Shown piece after piece: positions 50,140 through 60,211 of a stretch of 64,000 bases of DNA. Origin of the DNA: Epiperipatus broadwayi. Its lineage: Eukaryota > Onychophora > Udeonychophora > Euonychophora > Peripatidae. The notes beneath the pieces are model-generated. The model was not told the DNA's origin and searched no databases. It saw only the letters and a list, made by a program, of their open reading frames with translations. A program made the position numbers and the translations under genes. Within the stretch, counting starts at the first letter, position 1. Every line of letters starts with the position of its first letter. The DNA is taken from NCBI GenBank assembly GCA_028023455.1, contig JAQFVV010012666.1, positions 709,847 to 773,846 on the forward strand, given 5' to 3'.

Positions 50140-53100
50140 TGTAACAATTATTTATCAATTGCCATTTGTAACAATATTTTATCAATTAATATAAATATGT
50201 ATTTGTAATTATTAAATTAATATAAAAGATATGTATTTGTAATTATAATTTGTAGCTATTTCAATTCATCATAGCATAGACAAAGAAAATATCAGCATTA
50301 AAGATTCTTGGTATTTATTTATATATTGGGGCAGTCATTTAAACAGTAAAACATACTGGACATTGTCATCTAATAAAAATAATATTAAACATAGCAACTG
50401 AATAAAAGTACCCACTGTGAGATTCCTGGAGTGCCTTATGCTTATCTCCAATACTAGATTCTTCTAACAAAGAATCCTTCTATCCTTCTTTCCAAATATA
50501 TAAGACCATTCATGGTCATATGCACACACTGGTGCTATTCATGACAACTTATAAAAAATATATTTTATAAAACTAATATTATGAAGTTGGAAAGGGATGA
50601 TCTCACTCTTTATTCAGTTTAGCTAAGTACATGTGTTTTCCCATGAGCGCCACTAGATTGTTTTCAATCTAGATAAGTATCTATTTATAGTGTACTTGAG
50701 TTCAAACTCATTCAGTACATATTTATTACACATGACTTGGATGACTATTGAACAAAATGACATTCCTACATTTTATCTATATTGATAAAATTACAGGATC
50801 CCAATATTACCAAAGTTTATACTATAGATCAAAGATTCTTATAGACATTGCTAGCTCATTAGCGTATATTGATGAACAGACATGTATAATCCTATTAATG
50901 GCTTCCAAACAAGCATGTGAAGACCATTATTGATATTGATGGCCATTTAACTAAATTATTTATCACAATAAAGGTAATAATGATGATGATGATAATAATA
51001 TCATAATAATGATAATAATAGTGATATCATAATAATGATTATAATAGTGATGTCATAATAATGATTATAATGGTGATGATGATACCAGCCATGGCTTATC
51101 AATAAACTCACAACAATAAATTCATCTTTATAAACTTATAGGCATCTATTAAAATTATCATATTTCATACTGGGATTTAATAATACTAATGGTGATGATT
51201 GATCATCATGAATCTCTTTGCATAATATTCAATTTTCTATAAACCCCTATTTACTAAAACATATTCATTACGCTAAACATTAAATTTAATGATTATAATT
51301 TATTAATGATGATTGATGGCGATCATAACTTTTATATAGTATTATTTGAAACATTTTTAACTAATAACATGATATCCATCTTTGATGAGGATGATCTAAA
51401 TTCATGGACACAACACAATTTTAGCTTTCTATGTTGAACTATAATTATCAAAATTTGTTTATTCTCAAGCATAATCCTTAAATACTTAAATATCAACATT
51501 CTAGTTTACCTATTATTTTGCGGACGCTTAATATTTGCAAGTGATTGCTCAATATATATGAATGGTAATACTTAATAACTGCGAGCAATGATGCTGATTT
51601 AAAATGATAGAATTAAGACAAAAAAAAAAAAAAAACACAATATTCTTAATAATAACTCGGAAACCAATTAAGATATATAATTATATTTTATTAACACTAC
51701 TACTCTTTCTTTCCTTCTTTAAAATTAAATCGACAATTAAATAAATGACTTATTAATATAAAATTGATATAAGTATAAGCAAATAAACTTAATATATAGG
51801 TTTGTCACTTTTCTTGATATCTCAAAATAAGCTGTTTTAACTCAATATTAAAAAAAATACATATTCTATAAATGCTTATTTAAGACTTTTCTTACTTATC
51901 ATATCATAAAATAAATTTCAGGTGTAACTTGTATATGTTATTTCATTTCCATTCAAATGTAATGCCCTACTTTTTAATTTACTATTTTAAACTAATCATA
52001 TATAACCTATTCTTTGATGTGTTTGGGTAAGCAGTTACACATTCACGCATTCGGTAATGTTAACATATATGTTTAAAATGTATACCCAAAAATTACATAT
52101 ATAAAAATATCTTTTTCTTTTGCAACCTTATAGCGAAAGAAAATAAAATACATATATTAACTTTTAATATGCAACAAGATAAAATAAAAATAAAAAACAT
52201 TATAAATGCATATATCTATAGGTTGCTCATTATCATTAACATCTGAAGAACAATTAAAAAAAAAAACATTTCAACATTACAATATATAATAAAAAAAATA
52301 AAAAAAATAATGAAAAATTTAAGTTTAAAGATTTAAACTATGTTTGTGCTATGTTGTGAGATATTGCAAATAACTATAGATAAACAAGTCTTTAATGTTT
52401 CTGTATCAAAAAGAAAATTGCTTTGACCAGTAAATTAAGGTTTACTTTTAATAAGTAAAAGAATAAAATCGGTTAAAGAAAGTTCATATTTACCCGTCTA
52501 CTTTTTACTTCTTATTAATGTCCTGAATTTGAATTTTAGACTGCTTTTCTTTGCTCACCAACAAAAAAAAAAAAAAGAAAGTTATTGCAGATACTTTTAA
52601 GATAATGCTGAATCAATTGACTTTGCTTGTTTCTTCAATTCCATTATTATTCACTGTTGGTTGGCTTCCTTCTACCATTTAAAAAAAAAATTATTATAAG
52701 TCCTTTGAATAAGTAGGTACCGGTGGATTTGCTTGTCTCTCTTCTTTTAAAAAAATAATTGCTGTTGACACTTTAGATGATTGAGGTAAATCAACAAAAA
52801 TTTGATTTATGGCTTCAAACTTGGTTCTACATAGCTGTTATAAATTTTCTTTTCATCCTATTTCCTGTTCTCCATTCATTTGAAGGTAATGAACTTTTCA
52901 TAAGCCAGGAATTAGGAACAAAGCATTCCATATAGCTTGTGTGTTTGGCCTCAAAATCTTTCATTTTGTTGGTTAGTACTGGATACATGACTTCATAGAT
53001 AGATCAGCGATTTTGACTCATTCTGTATTAATCAGGAAGCAGAAAAAATGGTTTAGCAATGCAAAGGCATAGTATTATGCATAACCAAATATGTTAATAT

Positions 53101-53943
53101 CATTTTTATAATTATTACTAACTTATAATAAATTCAATCTTGTTCCATTTCTCTCCTATTCTTTAATATTGCTTGAAAATTGCTTTATATAAACGCACAT
53201 TTCATTTGCTCTTTTTTTTTTTTTCAACTTTCAAAGAGTGAGAAAAAAGAATTAAAGCGTTCACTCTCTTTTTAAAAAAAAAAGATTCGAGCTTACATTT
53301 CTGCTTAAGAATTATAACAAGGAAGGACCGACTGAGTTGAGTCTCAAAATAATAATAATAATTTAACTGATCATCTCTCTAAAGAAATTTATTACTGACT
53401 CTTAAAAAAAAATTTATGATTAACTGCCTCTTTAAAAAATTTCAGACTGACTGCCTAAAAAAATTGTTTTAATCGTTTATATCGCGAAAAACATCTGGAA
53501 ATCTTTATCTAAAAAAAATCAAAGCTTCACAAGTTTGACTTAAAATTAATGCTATCGTTACTACATCAAAGCACCTCTTTTGTAAAAATAATTTTAAGAT
53601 ACAGATAACAACAAAGCTGGAATCTATAGCCATCAGAAATAAGTGTAAAAGCATCTTTGTGTTTGTACCGATCTATTCATTGTTTCACACGTGTACAATT
53701 TTTATCTCCTAATCTAACAATTTTATTTTACACCTTTCTGATTTACTCTATTTTAACAAAATGAAAGTTAAATAAATTTAACACATATTATTTAATAATA
53801 ATAAAAATTATATAATAAATCATAAAAAGAATTGCTTATTCATAATAATGAATCTATACATATAAATCTCTGTATGTATAAAAGAATAAAAAAAATTTTT
53901 TTTTTTTTTTTTTAAATAATTGAATACTATATGTATATGTACA
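50140..53943 (-). repeat. 3' LTR of the young element, right arm of the palindrome
   Basis: In minus orientation it starts TGTACATATACATATAG at 53943, right after the PPT, and ends ...GTTACA near 50140, about 3.8 kb. TATA box and AATAAA occur reversed at 50681-50689 and 50609-50614. It contains interrupted (GAT/AAT)n at 50970-51080. It is nearly identical to 56680-58137 where both are present. A 53-bp terminal stretch present at 56628 is missing or rearranged here, in a zone of short TTTGTAACAA...TTATCAATTGCC repeats. Confidence 0.75.
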
Positions 53944-53958
53944 TTTTGCCTCACCCCC
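53944..53958 (-). promoter_or_regulatory. Polypurine tract of the young element
   Basis: Read on the minus strand, GGGGGTGAGGCAAAA immediately precedes the TGTACA start of the 3' LTR. Confidence 0.6.
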
Positions 53959-54000
53959 AAACAAAAAAAAAAAAATTTTGAATATATAAAAAAAAATTGC

Positions 54001-54189
54001 TTAGGTCATGAGTGCCATTGGTTTTAGGCTACGTACATTATATGTGCCTTTTACTCCTTCTGACGATTCTAGTACAAATGCATTTTCCCCTTTTCTTTCC
54101 TTTAGCATGAATGGCCCTTCATATATATTATAGAACTTTTTGAATGTATGCTTCTGCGGGTCTACTTTGCATTTGCTGATCGGAATCAT
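54001..54189 (-). CDS. C-terminal tail of pol (end of integrase), truncated
   Basis: A 62-codon frame ends with a Ty3/gypsy-type integrase C-terminus: KKFYNIYEGPFMLKERKG, then a NAFVLESS strand and GVKGTYNVRSLKP before the stop. The degraded element at 15383 ends with the same pattern (GVVKGTFNAQHLKP), which shows both belong to related gypsy lineages. The catalytic core and everything upstream are absent. The first residues overlap the end of the gag-like frame in a different frame, so the deletion junction lies at about 54130-54190. The Met listed as start is internal and probably not used. Confidence 0.65.
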   Translation of the reverse strand: MIPISKCKVDPQKHTFKKFYNIYEGPFMLKERKGENAFVLESSEGVKGTYNVRSLKPMALMT

Positions 54190-54925
54190 TCCCAGGCCTA
54201 CCTATGTTTAGTTTACTAGGTTTCATGGGATATTGTCGGCCTAATTGGTTGTTTATAATCCTAATGGTAGAGATCTTATAACTATATCTCTCCTCCATCC
54301 TAGAATAACCTTTCATTTTCCTTTCTGCAACTCCCAGGGCATCCAATAGGTCTACCACTCTCATTGGGGAGTGCACATCATCCACTATCATATATATATT
54401 CCCAGGCATTCCTATGTTTGGTTTGCCAGGTTTTGTGGGAAATTGTCTGCCTAACTGGTTTGTTCCCATTTTCATATTGGAGACTTTATAGCCATAGCTC
54501 TCCTCCTCTCTATGATAACTTTCAGCTATCCTTTTGGTAGCTCCCAATGTCTCAAACTTGTCTGCTACATTTACTGGGGCATATACATCAGCAGCTATCT
54601 TTAATTCTAAGAAACTAGCTTTACTGACTACATCTTTCCTGAGGTCAATTTGTTCCTGTACAGTGGTTACCTTTATTTCTAGGTTATGTATCTCACTGTA
54701 TATATCCTCTTTGGGATTACATTGTTCTTGAACAGCAGCTACCTCATCATTTTCATATGGCTTGACTACAGTCACATAACTCTCTGGCACTATTTCTTGT
54801 TCTGGACTGGTCATCTTATTATCAGTTTCTTTACCTAAATCAGTTACTTGATCATTCATTTCTGGCGATGGTTGATCCATCTTATTGTCAAGTCCCTGAA
54901 ACATTCCTTTGATAGACTCATGCAT
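54128..54925 (-). CDS. Gag-like protein with two nested tandem-repeat modules
   Basis: A 265-codon open frame of unknown function in the gag position. Residues about 63-110 are two copies of a 24-residue unit (VQEQ...D...S...LE[IL]K[VI]). Residues about 113-246 are two copies of a 70-residue module, each with [DE]-x-LGA-type sequence, EE[SR]Y-x-YK[VI]S and the signature NQLGRQ[FY]P-x-KP-x-K-x-NIG-x-PGN. The 210-bp duplication is visible in DNA (54192-54401 and 54402-54611). The N-terminus is acidic. I recognise no capsid, zinc knuckle, protease or membrane segment. It follows the coiled-coil frame 55112-54918 in the +1 frame and overlaps the pol tail. It may be a gag remainder or a novel accessory domain. 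Confidence 0.55.
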   Translation of the reverse strand: MHESIKGMFQGLDNKMDQPSPEMNDQVTDLGKETDNKMTSPEQEIVPESYVTVVKPYENDEVAAVQEQCNPKEDIYSEIHNLEIKVTTVQEQIDLRKDVVSKASFLELKIAADVYAPVNVADKFETLGATKRIAESYHREEESYGYKVSNMKMGTNQLGRQFPTKPGKPNIGMPGNIYMIVDDVHSPMRVVDLLDALGVAERKMKGYSRMEERYSYKISTIRIINNQLGRQYPMKPSKLNIGRPGNDSDQQMQSRPAEAYIQKVL

Positions 54926-55112
54926 TTTTTTGGAAGTACTGATCCATTTTCTGATTCATTTGGTTCATGCCCTCTTTCATTTCCTTCATCACTTGTGATT
55001 GATGATCAAATTTCTGATTCATTTGGTTCATGAAAATTTGCATCCACTCTGGAGGGCCTTGCTTCTCTACTTCCATTCCCTCAATAGTTAATTCCTTTTC
55101 TTGCTCCATCAT
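54918..55112 (-). CDS. N-terminal gag-like coiled-coil frame
   Basis: ATG at 55112 starts 64 codons: an acidic lead, then PPEWMQIFMNQMNQKF and a Met/Gln/Lys-rich heptad segment with two copies of MNQMNQK[FM]D. This style of short N-terminal coiled coil is common in Ty3/gypsy gag. The frame stops at TGA directly after a run of seven A. The 265-codon frame begins with an ATG inside that run, in the +1 frame. The two are probably halves of one gag separated by a single extra A, or joined by ribosomal frameshifting. Confidence 0.55.
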   Translation of the reverse strand: MMEQEKELTIEGMEVEKQGPPEWMQIFMNQMNQKFDHQSQVMKEMKEGMNQMNQKMDQYFQKNA

Positions 55113-56604
55113 AAATTTATAAAATATTTATATTACTTATTTCTGTTTGATTTAGTATATTCTGATTTATTCTGTTCTGATTTATTGTTCTGCTCCCTGA
55201 TTTCCTATACATCCAGAGTCAAACACCTTTATCTTTCCTCATATACCCTAAAATTTTCAACCACTCTTTCTCAGCCATAATTCTCCCCATCAATCTATCT
55301 ATATCTTTAGTGCCTTTAATTTACTTAACCTCCATCATCACTCTTTTTCCTTTACCTATATATGATTGATAAAGTATGAGGTCATAGTACTATTTAAAAC
55401 ATTTATTTAAAAAAAGCTACATCTGCATATGTGTGTCCTTTTATGCCATCATTTATCTAGTTCTTAATGCCTTTATAAAACTTAACTCTCTCTATGCCTT
55501 TTTTTAATACACTAAGCAAAAAAAAAAATTTACTTATATAACATATGTGCTAGATTTATAACAGAGTTCATGTCTCAAGTCATTTATATACTCATCTATC
55601 CTTCTAGAGATCTGACAGATATTGACAGCCAAAAGAATGATTAGCAATTCACAATCATGAGATAGACAAAAGAATTCAATCACTGCACCCAAAGCACACA
55701 ATGCTTCATGAACACTCAGATGATGACCCCAATTCAATCACTCTAAGCTACTACAACCCATAATAGTTTATTGCAAACATTGTTGCATTGCCCTGCTTAC
55801 TTCCAAGTCTTAGGGGCTTTAATTTGTCAAATACTGCCTTGCTTATTTTTTAAAGTCTTAGAGGCAACAATTATATATCAGTAAAACAAAATACTGCCTT
55901 GCTCTCTCTGGAGTCTTAGAGGCGAAATATTATGTATCAGAAAAATTATGCCTTGCTCTCTCTGGAGTCTTAGAGGCGAAATCATGGCAGGCCTACTGTT
56001 AACTGCTTCATGATAAAACAACTGATATTATAATCTGGGTTGGAGCAGTGAATGAGATAAATCAGTCACCAGTGGCATGAATACATCACATTCTCAAGGC
56101 AATGACAAAAATTCTCCATCCATCATCACAACCGTAACACCACCAACCAAACTCCAACAATCAAATATCCAATCCAACCTCCAAAATCATAAATTTTCTA
56201 TAACACAAACTTTTCAAATATGAACAAAATTATTATTCCACACTTCAAGGCTATTAATATTTCTATGCTTATTTAATTGATAAGCAAAATATATATATAA
56301 AAAAAAAAAACAGTGTTATTAACTTTAACACATTATAAGTTGTGATATCATTATATTTTAAAAATTGAAACTAAGCTCTATAATGACTGTATTCATTTAT
56401 CATCATCAAAAATGCAATAACAGTAATCATCATCATCTACACATCAGGCCAAAATATTTGTATACACTAATAATAAAAAAAAAAATTGCACAGAAAAAAA
56501 AATTCTTTTTTTTTTTTTTTTTTTTAAACTATACATCTGTCATCACTATATACTACCCATCTCTCATGTATGTGGGGTATTTCAAGCCATTATTTGGCTT
56601 ATTT
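55113..56604 (-). other. Leader of the young element
   Basis: About 1.5 kb between PBS and gag with no conserved coding frame. It includes the tandem repeat block at 55775-55990, an A-rich stretch near 56300, and poly-T/poly-A near 56475-56525. The 67- and 91-codon frames here are short and lack recognisable features. Confidence 0.5.
55775..55990 (-). repeat. Tandem repeats in the leader of the young element
   Basis: About four copies of a roughly 55-65-bp unit, with CTGCCTTGCTCTCTCTGGAG followed by TCTTAGAGGCGAAAT as the best-conserved part. The two copies nearest 55990 are almost identical, the others more diverged. Position between PBS and gag mirrors the leader array of the element at 31272. 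Confidence 0.75.
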
Positions 56605-56625
56605 CGAGCCCTAGTTGGTGCGCCA
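56605..56625 (-). promoter_or_regulatory. tRNA-Lys-like primer binding site
   Basis: On the minus strand TGGCGCACCAACTAGGGCTC starts two bases after the GTTACA end of the 5' LTR. Compared with animal lysine tRNA 3' ends it shares TGGCGC, CCAAC and GGGCTC with small indels between. The best guess is a lysine-type tRNA primer. Confidence 0.5.
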
Positions 56626-56627
56626 TT

Positions 56628-58137
56628 TGTAACAATTTAAATAAATCAATTGTCACAAACTATTCACCTGTCATTTGTAACAACTATTTATCAATTGCCA
56701 TTTGTAACAATATTTATCAATTAATATAAATATGTATTTGTAATTATTAAATTAATATAAAAGATATGTATTTGTAATTATAATTTGTAGCTATTTCAAT
56801 TCATCATAGCATAGACAAAGAAAATATCAGCATTAAAGATTCTTGGTATTTATTTATATATTGGGGCAGTCATTTAAACAGTAAAACATACTGGACATTG
56901 TCATCTAATAAAAATAATATTAAACATAGCAACTGAATAAAAGTACCCACTGTGAGATTCCTGGAGTGCTTTATGCTTATCTCCAATACTAGATTCTTCT
57001 AACAAAGAATCCTTCTATCCTTCTTTCCAAATATATAAGACCATTCATGGTCATATGCATACACTGGTGCTATTCATGACAACTTATAAAAAATATATTT
57101 TATAAAACTAATATTATGAAGTTGGAAAGGGATGATCTCACTCTTTATTCAGTTTAGCTAAGTACATGTGTTTTCCCATGAGTGCCACTAGATTGTTTTC
57201 AATCTAGATAAGTATCTATTTATAGTGTACTTGAGTTCAAACTCATTCAGTACATATTTATTACACATGACTTGGATGACTATTGAACAAAATGACATTC
57301 CTACATTTTATCTATATTGATAAAATTACAGGATCCCAATATTACCAAAGTTTATACTATAGATCAAAGATTCTTATAGACATTGCTAGCTCATTAGCGT
57401 ATATTGATGAACAGACATGTATAATCCTATTAATGGCTTCCAAACAAGCATGTGAAGACCATTATTGATATTGATGGCCATTTAACTAAATTATTTATCA
57501 CAATAAAGGTAATAATGATGATGATGATAATAATATCATAATAATGATAATAATAGTGATATCATAATAATGATTATAATAGTGATATCATAATAATGAT
57601 TATAATGGTGATGATGATACCAGCCATGGCTTATCAATAAACTCACAACAATAAATTCATCTTTATAAACTTATAGGCATCTATTAAAATTATCATATTT
57701 CATACTGGGATTTAATAATACTAATGGTGATGATTGATCATCATGAATCTCTTTGCATAATATTCAAATTTCTATAAACCCCTATTTACTAAAACATATT
57801 CATTACGCTAAACATTAAATTTAATGATTATAATTTATTAATGATGATTGATGGCGATCATAACTTTTATATAGTATTATTTGAAACATTTTTAACTAAT
57901 AACATGATATCCATCTTTGATGAGGATGATCTAAATTCATGGACACAACACAATTTTAGCTTTCTATGTTGAACTATAATTATCAAAATTTGTTTATTCT
58001 CAAGTATAATCCTTAAATACTTAAATATCAACATTCTAGTTTACCTATTATTTTGCGGACGCTTAATATTTGCAAGTAACTGCTCAATATATATGAATGG
58101 TAATACTTAATAACTGCGAGCAATGATGCTGATTTAA
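56628..58137 (-). repeat. 5' LTR of the young element, truncated by the assembly gap
   Basis: Direct repeat of 50140-51603, nearly identical by eye, with its TGTAAC (minus: GTTACA) border next to the PBS. The remaining roughly 2.3 kb expected from the 3' LTR is not present after the gap. It carries the reversed TATA box (57216-57224) and AATAAA (57144-57149). Confidence 0.75.
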
Positions 58138-58637
58138 NNNNNNNNNNNNNNNNNNNNNNNNNNNNNNNNNNNNNNNNNNNNNNNNNNNNNNNNNNNNNNN
58201 NNNNNNNNNNNNNNNNNNNNNNNNNNNNNNNNNNNNNNNNNNNNNNNNNNNNNNNNNNNNNNNNNNNNNNNNNNNNNNNNNNNNNNNNNNNNNNNNNNNN
58301 NNNNNNNNNNNNNNNNNNNNNNNNNNNNNNNNNNNNNNNNNNNNNNNNNNNNNNNNNNNNNNNNNNNNNNNNNNNNNNNNNNNNNNNNNNNNNNNNNNNN
58401 NNNNNNNNNNNNNNNNNNNNNNNNNNNNNNNNNNNNNNNNNNNNNNNNNNNNNNNNNNNNNNNNNNNNNNNNNNNNNNNNNNNNNNNNNNNNNNNNNNNN
58501 NNNNNNNNNNNNNNNNNNNNNNNNNNNNNNNNNNNNNNNNNNNNNNNNNNNNNNNNNNNNNNNNNNNNNNNNNNNNNNNNNNNNNNNNNNNNNNNNNNNN
58601 NNNNNNNNNNNNNNNNNNNNNNNNNNNNNNNNNNNNN
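58138..58637. other. Assembly gap of exactly 500 N
   Basis: A run of 500 N, a round number typical of placeholder gaps. Long X-filled frames across it are artefacts. Confidence 0.98.
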
Positions 58638-60109
58638 TATATATCAATCATAGAAGTACTTTCAATTAATTTATGAAATTCTTCAATTAAAATCATTTAA
58701 ATGGTTTTACATTTTTATTGAAATAAAATTAAGAATTTAATTAAAATGTTTATGAGTTTTATTATAATTATTTAAAAAATGCATTATCTTCATTATAGGT
58801 TATTTTTACTATGATTTTACTATGTCAAGATCATACATATGAAAAAGATCAATGATCTCAAATAAATATATTTCATACTAAACCGGGATTCATCAGTTGG
58901 TCCAAATCAGTTCAATTTATAGTAAAATACAAAATTATCCAATGGACAAATTTCAAACTATTCCACCCTCCAACTCTCCATCCACCCACATCATAAAAAT
59001 CTAATGATGGAATGCACAAATCACTTTGATTCATCATGTATAAGATCTTATTAATTTAAATACAGAGAAGAAGAATGAGTGTATACAGGCAGATTCTCTA
59101 ATATTTGTACTCAAGCCTAATTGGTATTTCATATACAAAGGTGTTTAACTTTAATGATAGGGGATTTGAACACAGAATTACAAGATGCCTACATGTATCC
59201 TCTCTATCTCACACAACAAAAAACATGAACACACACATGTGAAAATGATGAATGCTTAACAATATACATATTTCATGCAGACCTAACACTTATCAATTTG
59301 TCCACTTCATCATCTACCTCATAATAAATACAATCTTCTAGGATGACATTCGATTTTCTCATAGATAAAATATTTTCTAGACTTATGACCAATCAAAGTA
59401 TTCATCAACAAGATAAATAATTATTATTAAATGAAAATAGATAATGATTGACTATCCAATCAGTGTAATTGAAATAAATTGCAGTTTTTAATTACAGTGA
59501 TTACTAGATTAAAATAAATAATACTTTATTCCAAATACATTTTTCATATTTACAAAATCATCATCCTTAAACAATTTATTTTTTTATTTATGTGACTATA
59601 CATGGAATAAATAACATGACAATTATTTGCATTATAAATTACACAATGTTTTGATTTCTGGATCACTGAATGGACAATGCTAAGATGTTATAGAGACACT
59701 ACACAATAATTATCAATAAAAATAATTGAAGGACTCAGAAGGATTTGAACCAACATTCCTATATAAATATACCAAATTTCTACTATATATTGCCTTTGAC
59801 AGAATAGGTCAGTTGGTAAAGTGTTTGCCTTAAATTTGATATTCAAGAATCTAAAAGTGTGAGTTCTACTTCTAAGCAAATATTGTCACACTGCATAAGA
59901 CCAGAAACACCTGAGGAACAATGGAGAATAATGCTACTTGAAATGTTGTGTAATTACTAACAAATTGTTTGCTAGTCTTTCACAGGCACTTACTGTTGTT
60001 TCTCTGACAGTCAGTAAGATGTTAAACAACAGTCTGAAGAGTGATCAGGTCTTGACACATGATCAAGATTTTGATAAGAAAAGGATGATACCACCTTTCT
60101 TTTTACTTA

Positions 60110-60113
<4 letters not shown>
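58638..60113. other. Anonymous AT-rich DNA with a SINE-like head
   Basis: There is no match to the LTR that enters the gap on the left. No gene is recognised. A tRNA-like segment lies at 59795-59885. A good B-box string on the minus strand (GGTTCAAATCC, about 59755-59745) lacks a visible A box. Confidence 0.45.
59795..59885 (+). repeat. tRNA-derived SINE-like head
   Basis: TAGGTCAGTTGG at 59805 fits an RNA polymerase III A box. TGCCTTAAATT resembles a Leu-type anticodon arm. AGTTCTACTTC at 59862 is a degraded B box. The spacing between boxes (57 bp) would fit a long-variable-arm tRNA such as Leu. The stems are not intact, so it is a SINE or tRNA relic and not a functional tRNA. Confidence 0.4.
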
Positions 60114-60198
<85 letters not shown>

Positions 60199-60211
60199 TG
60201 TATATATATAT
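60114..60211. repeat. (AT)n tract
   Basis: About 100 bp of AT with minor interruptions, ending directly at TGTAACCC (60212), which resembles the LTR terminus TGTAAC used at 38245 and 56628. Confidence 0.9.

Larger units (their letters stand above)
50140..58137 (-). mobile_element. Young internally deleted LTR retrotransposon (5' end lost in gap)
   Basis: On the minus strand the order is 5' LTR (58137 down to 56628, cut by the N gap), PBS (56625-56605), leader with tandem repeats, gag-like frames (55112-54128), a pol tail (54189-54001), a purine-rich PPT and the 3' LTR (53943 down to 50140). The overlapping parts of the two LTRs are almost identical by eye, so insertion is recent. Protease, RT, RNase H and most of integrase are missing. 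The element must have relied on proteins from a complete relative. Confidence 0.75.

Noticed and set aside
46245-53943. Palindrome as a pure assembly artefact
   Set aside because: The arms differ by many substitutions and indels (for example around 47200-47480 versus 52780-53040), which a fold-back artefact would not produce, although long-read confirmation would still be useful.
58028-58696. Frames of 187 and 222 codons
   Set aside because: They are mostly N-derived residues across the assembly gap.
59795-59885. Functional tRNA-Leu gene
   Set aside because: Acceptor and T stems do not pair and the B box is degraded. A SINE-type relic fits better.
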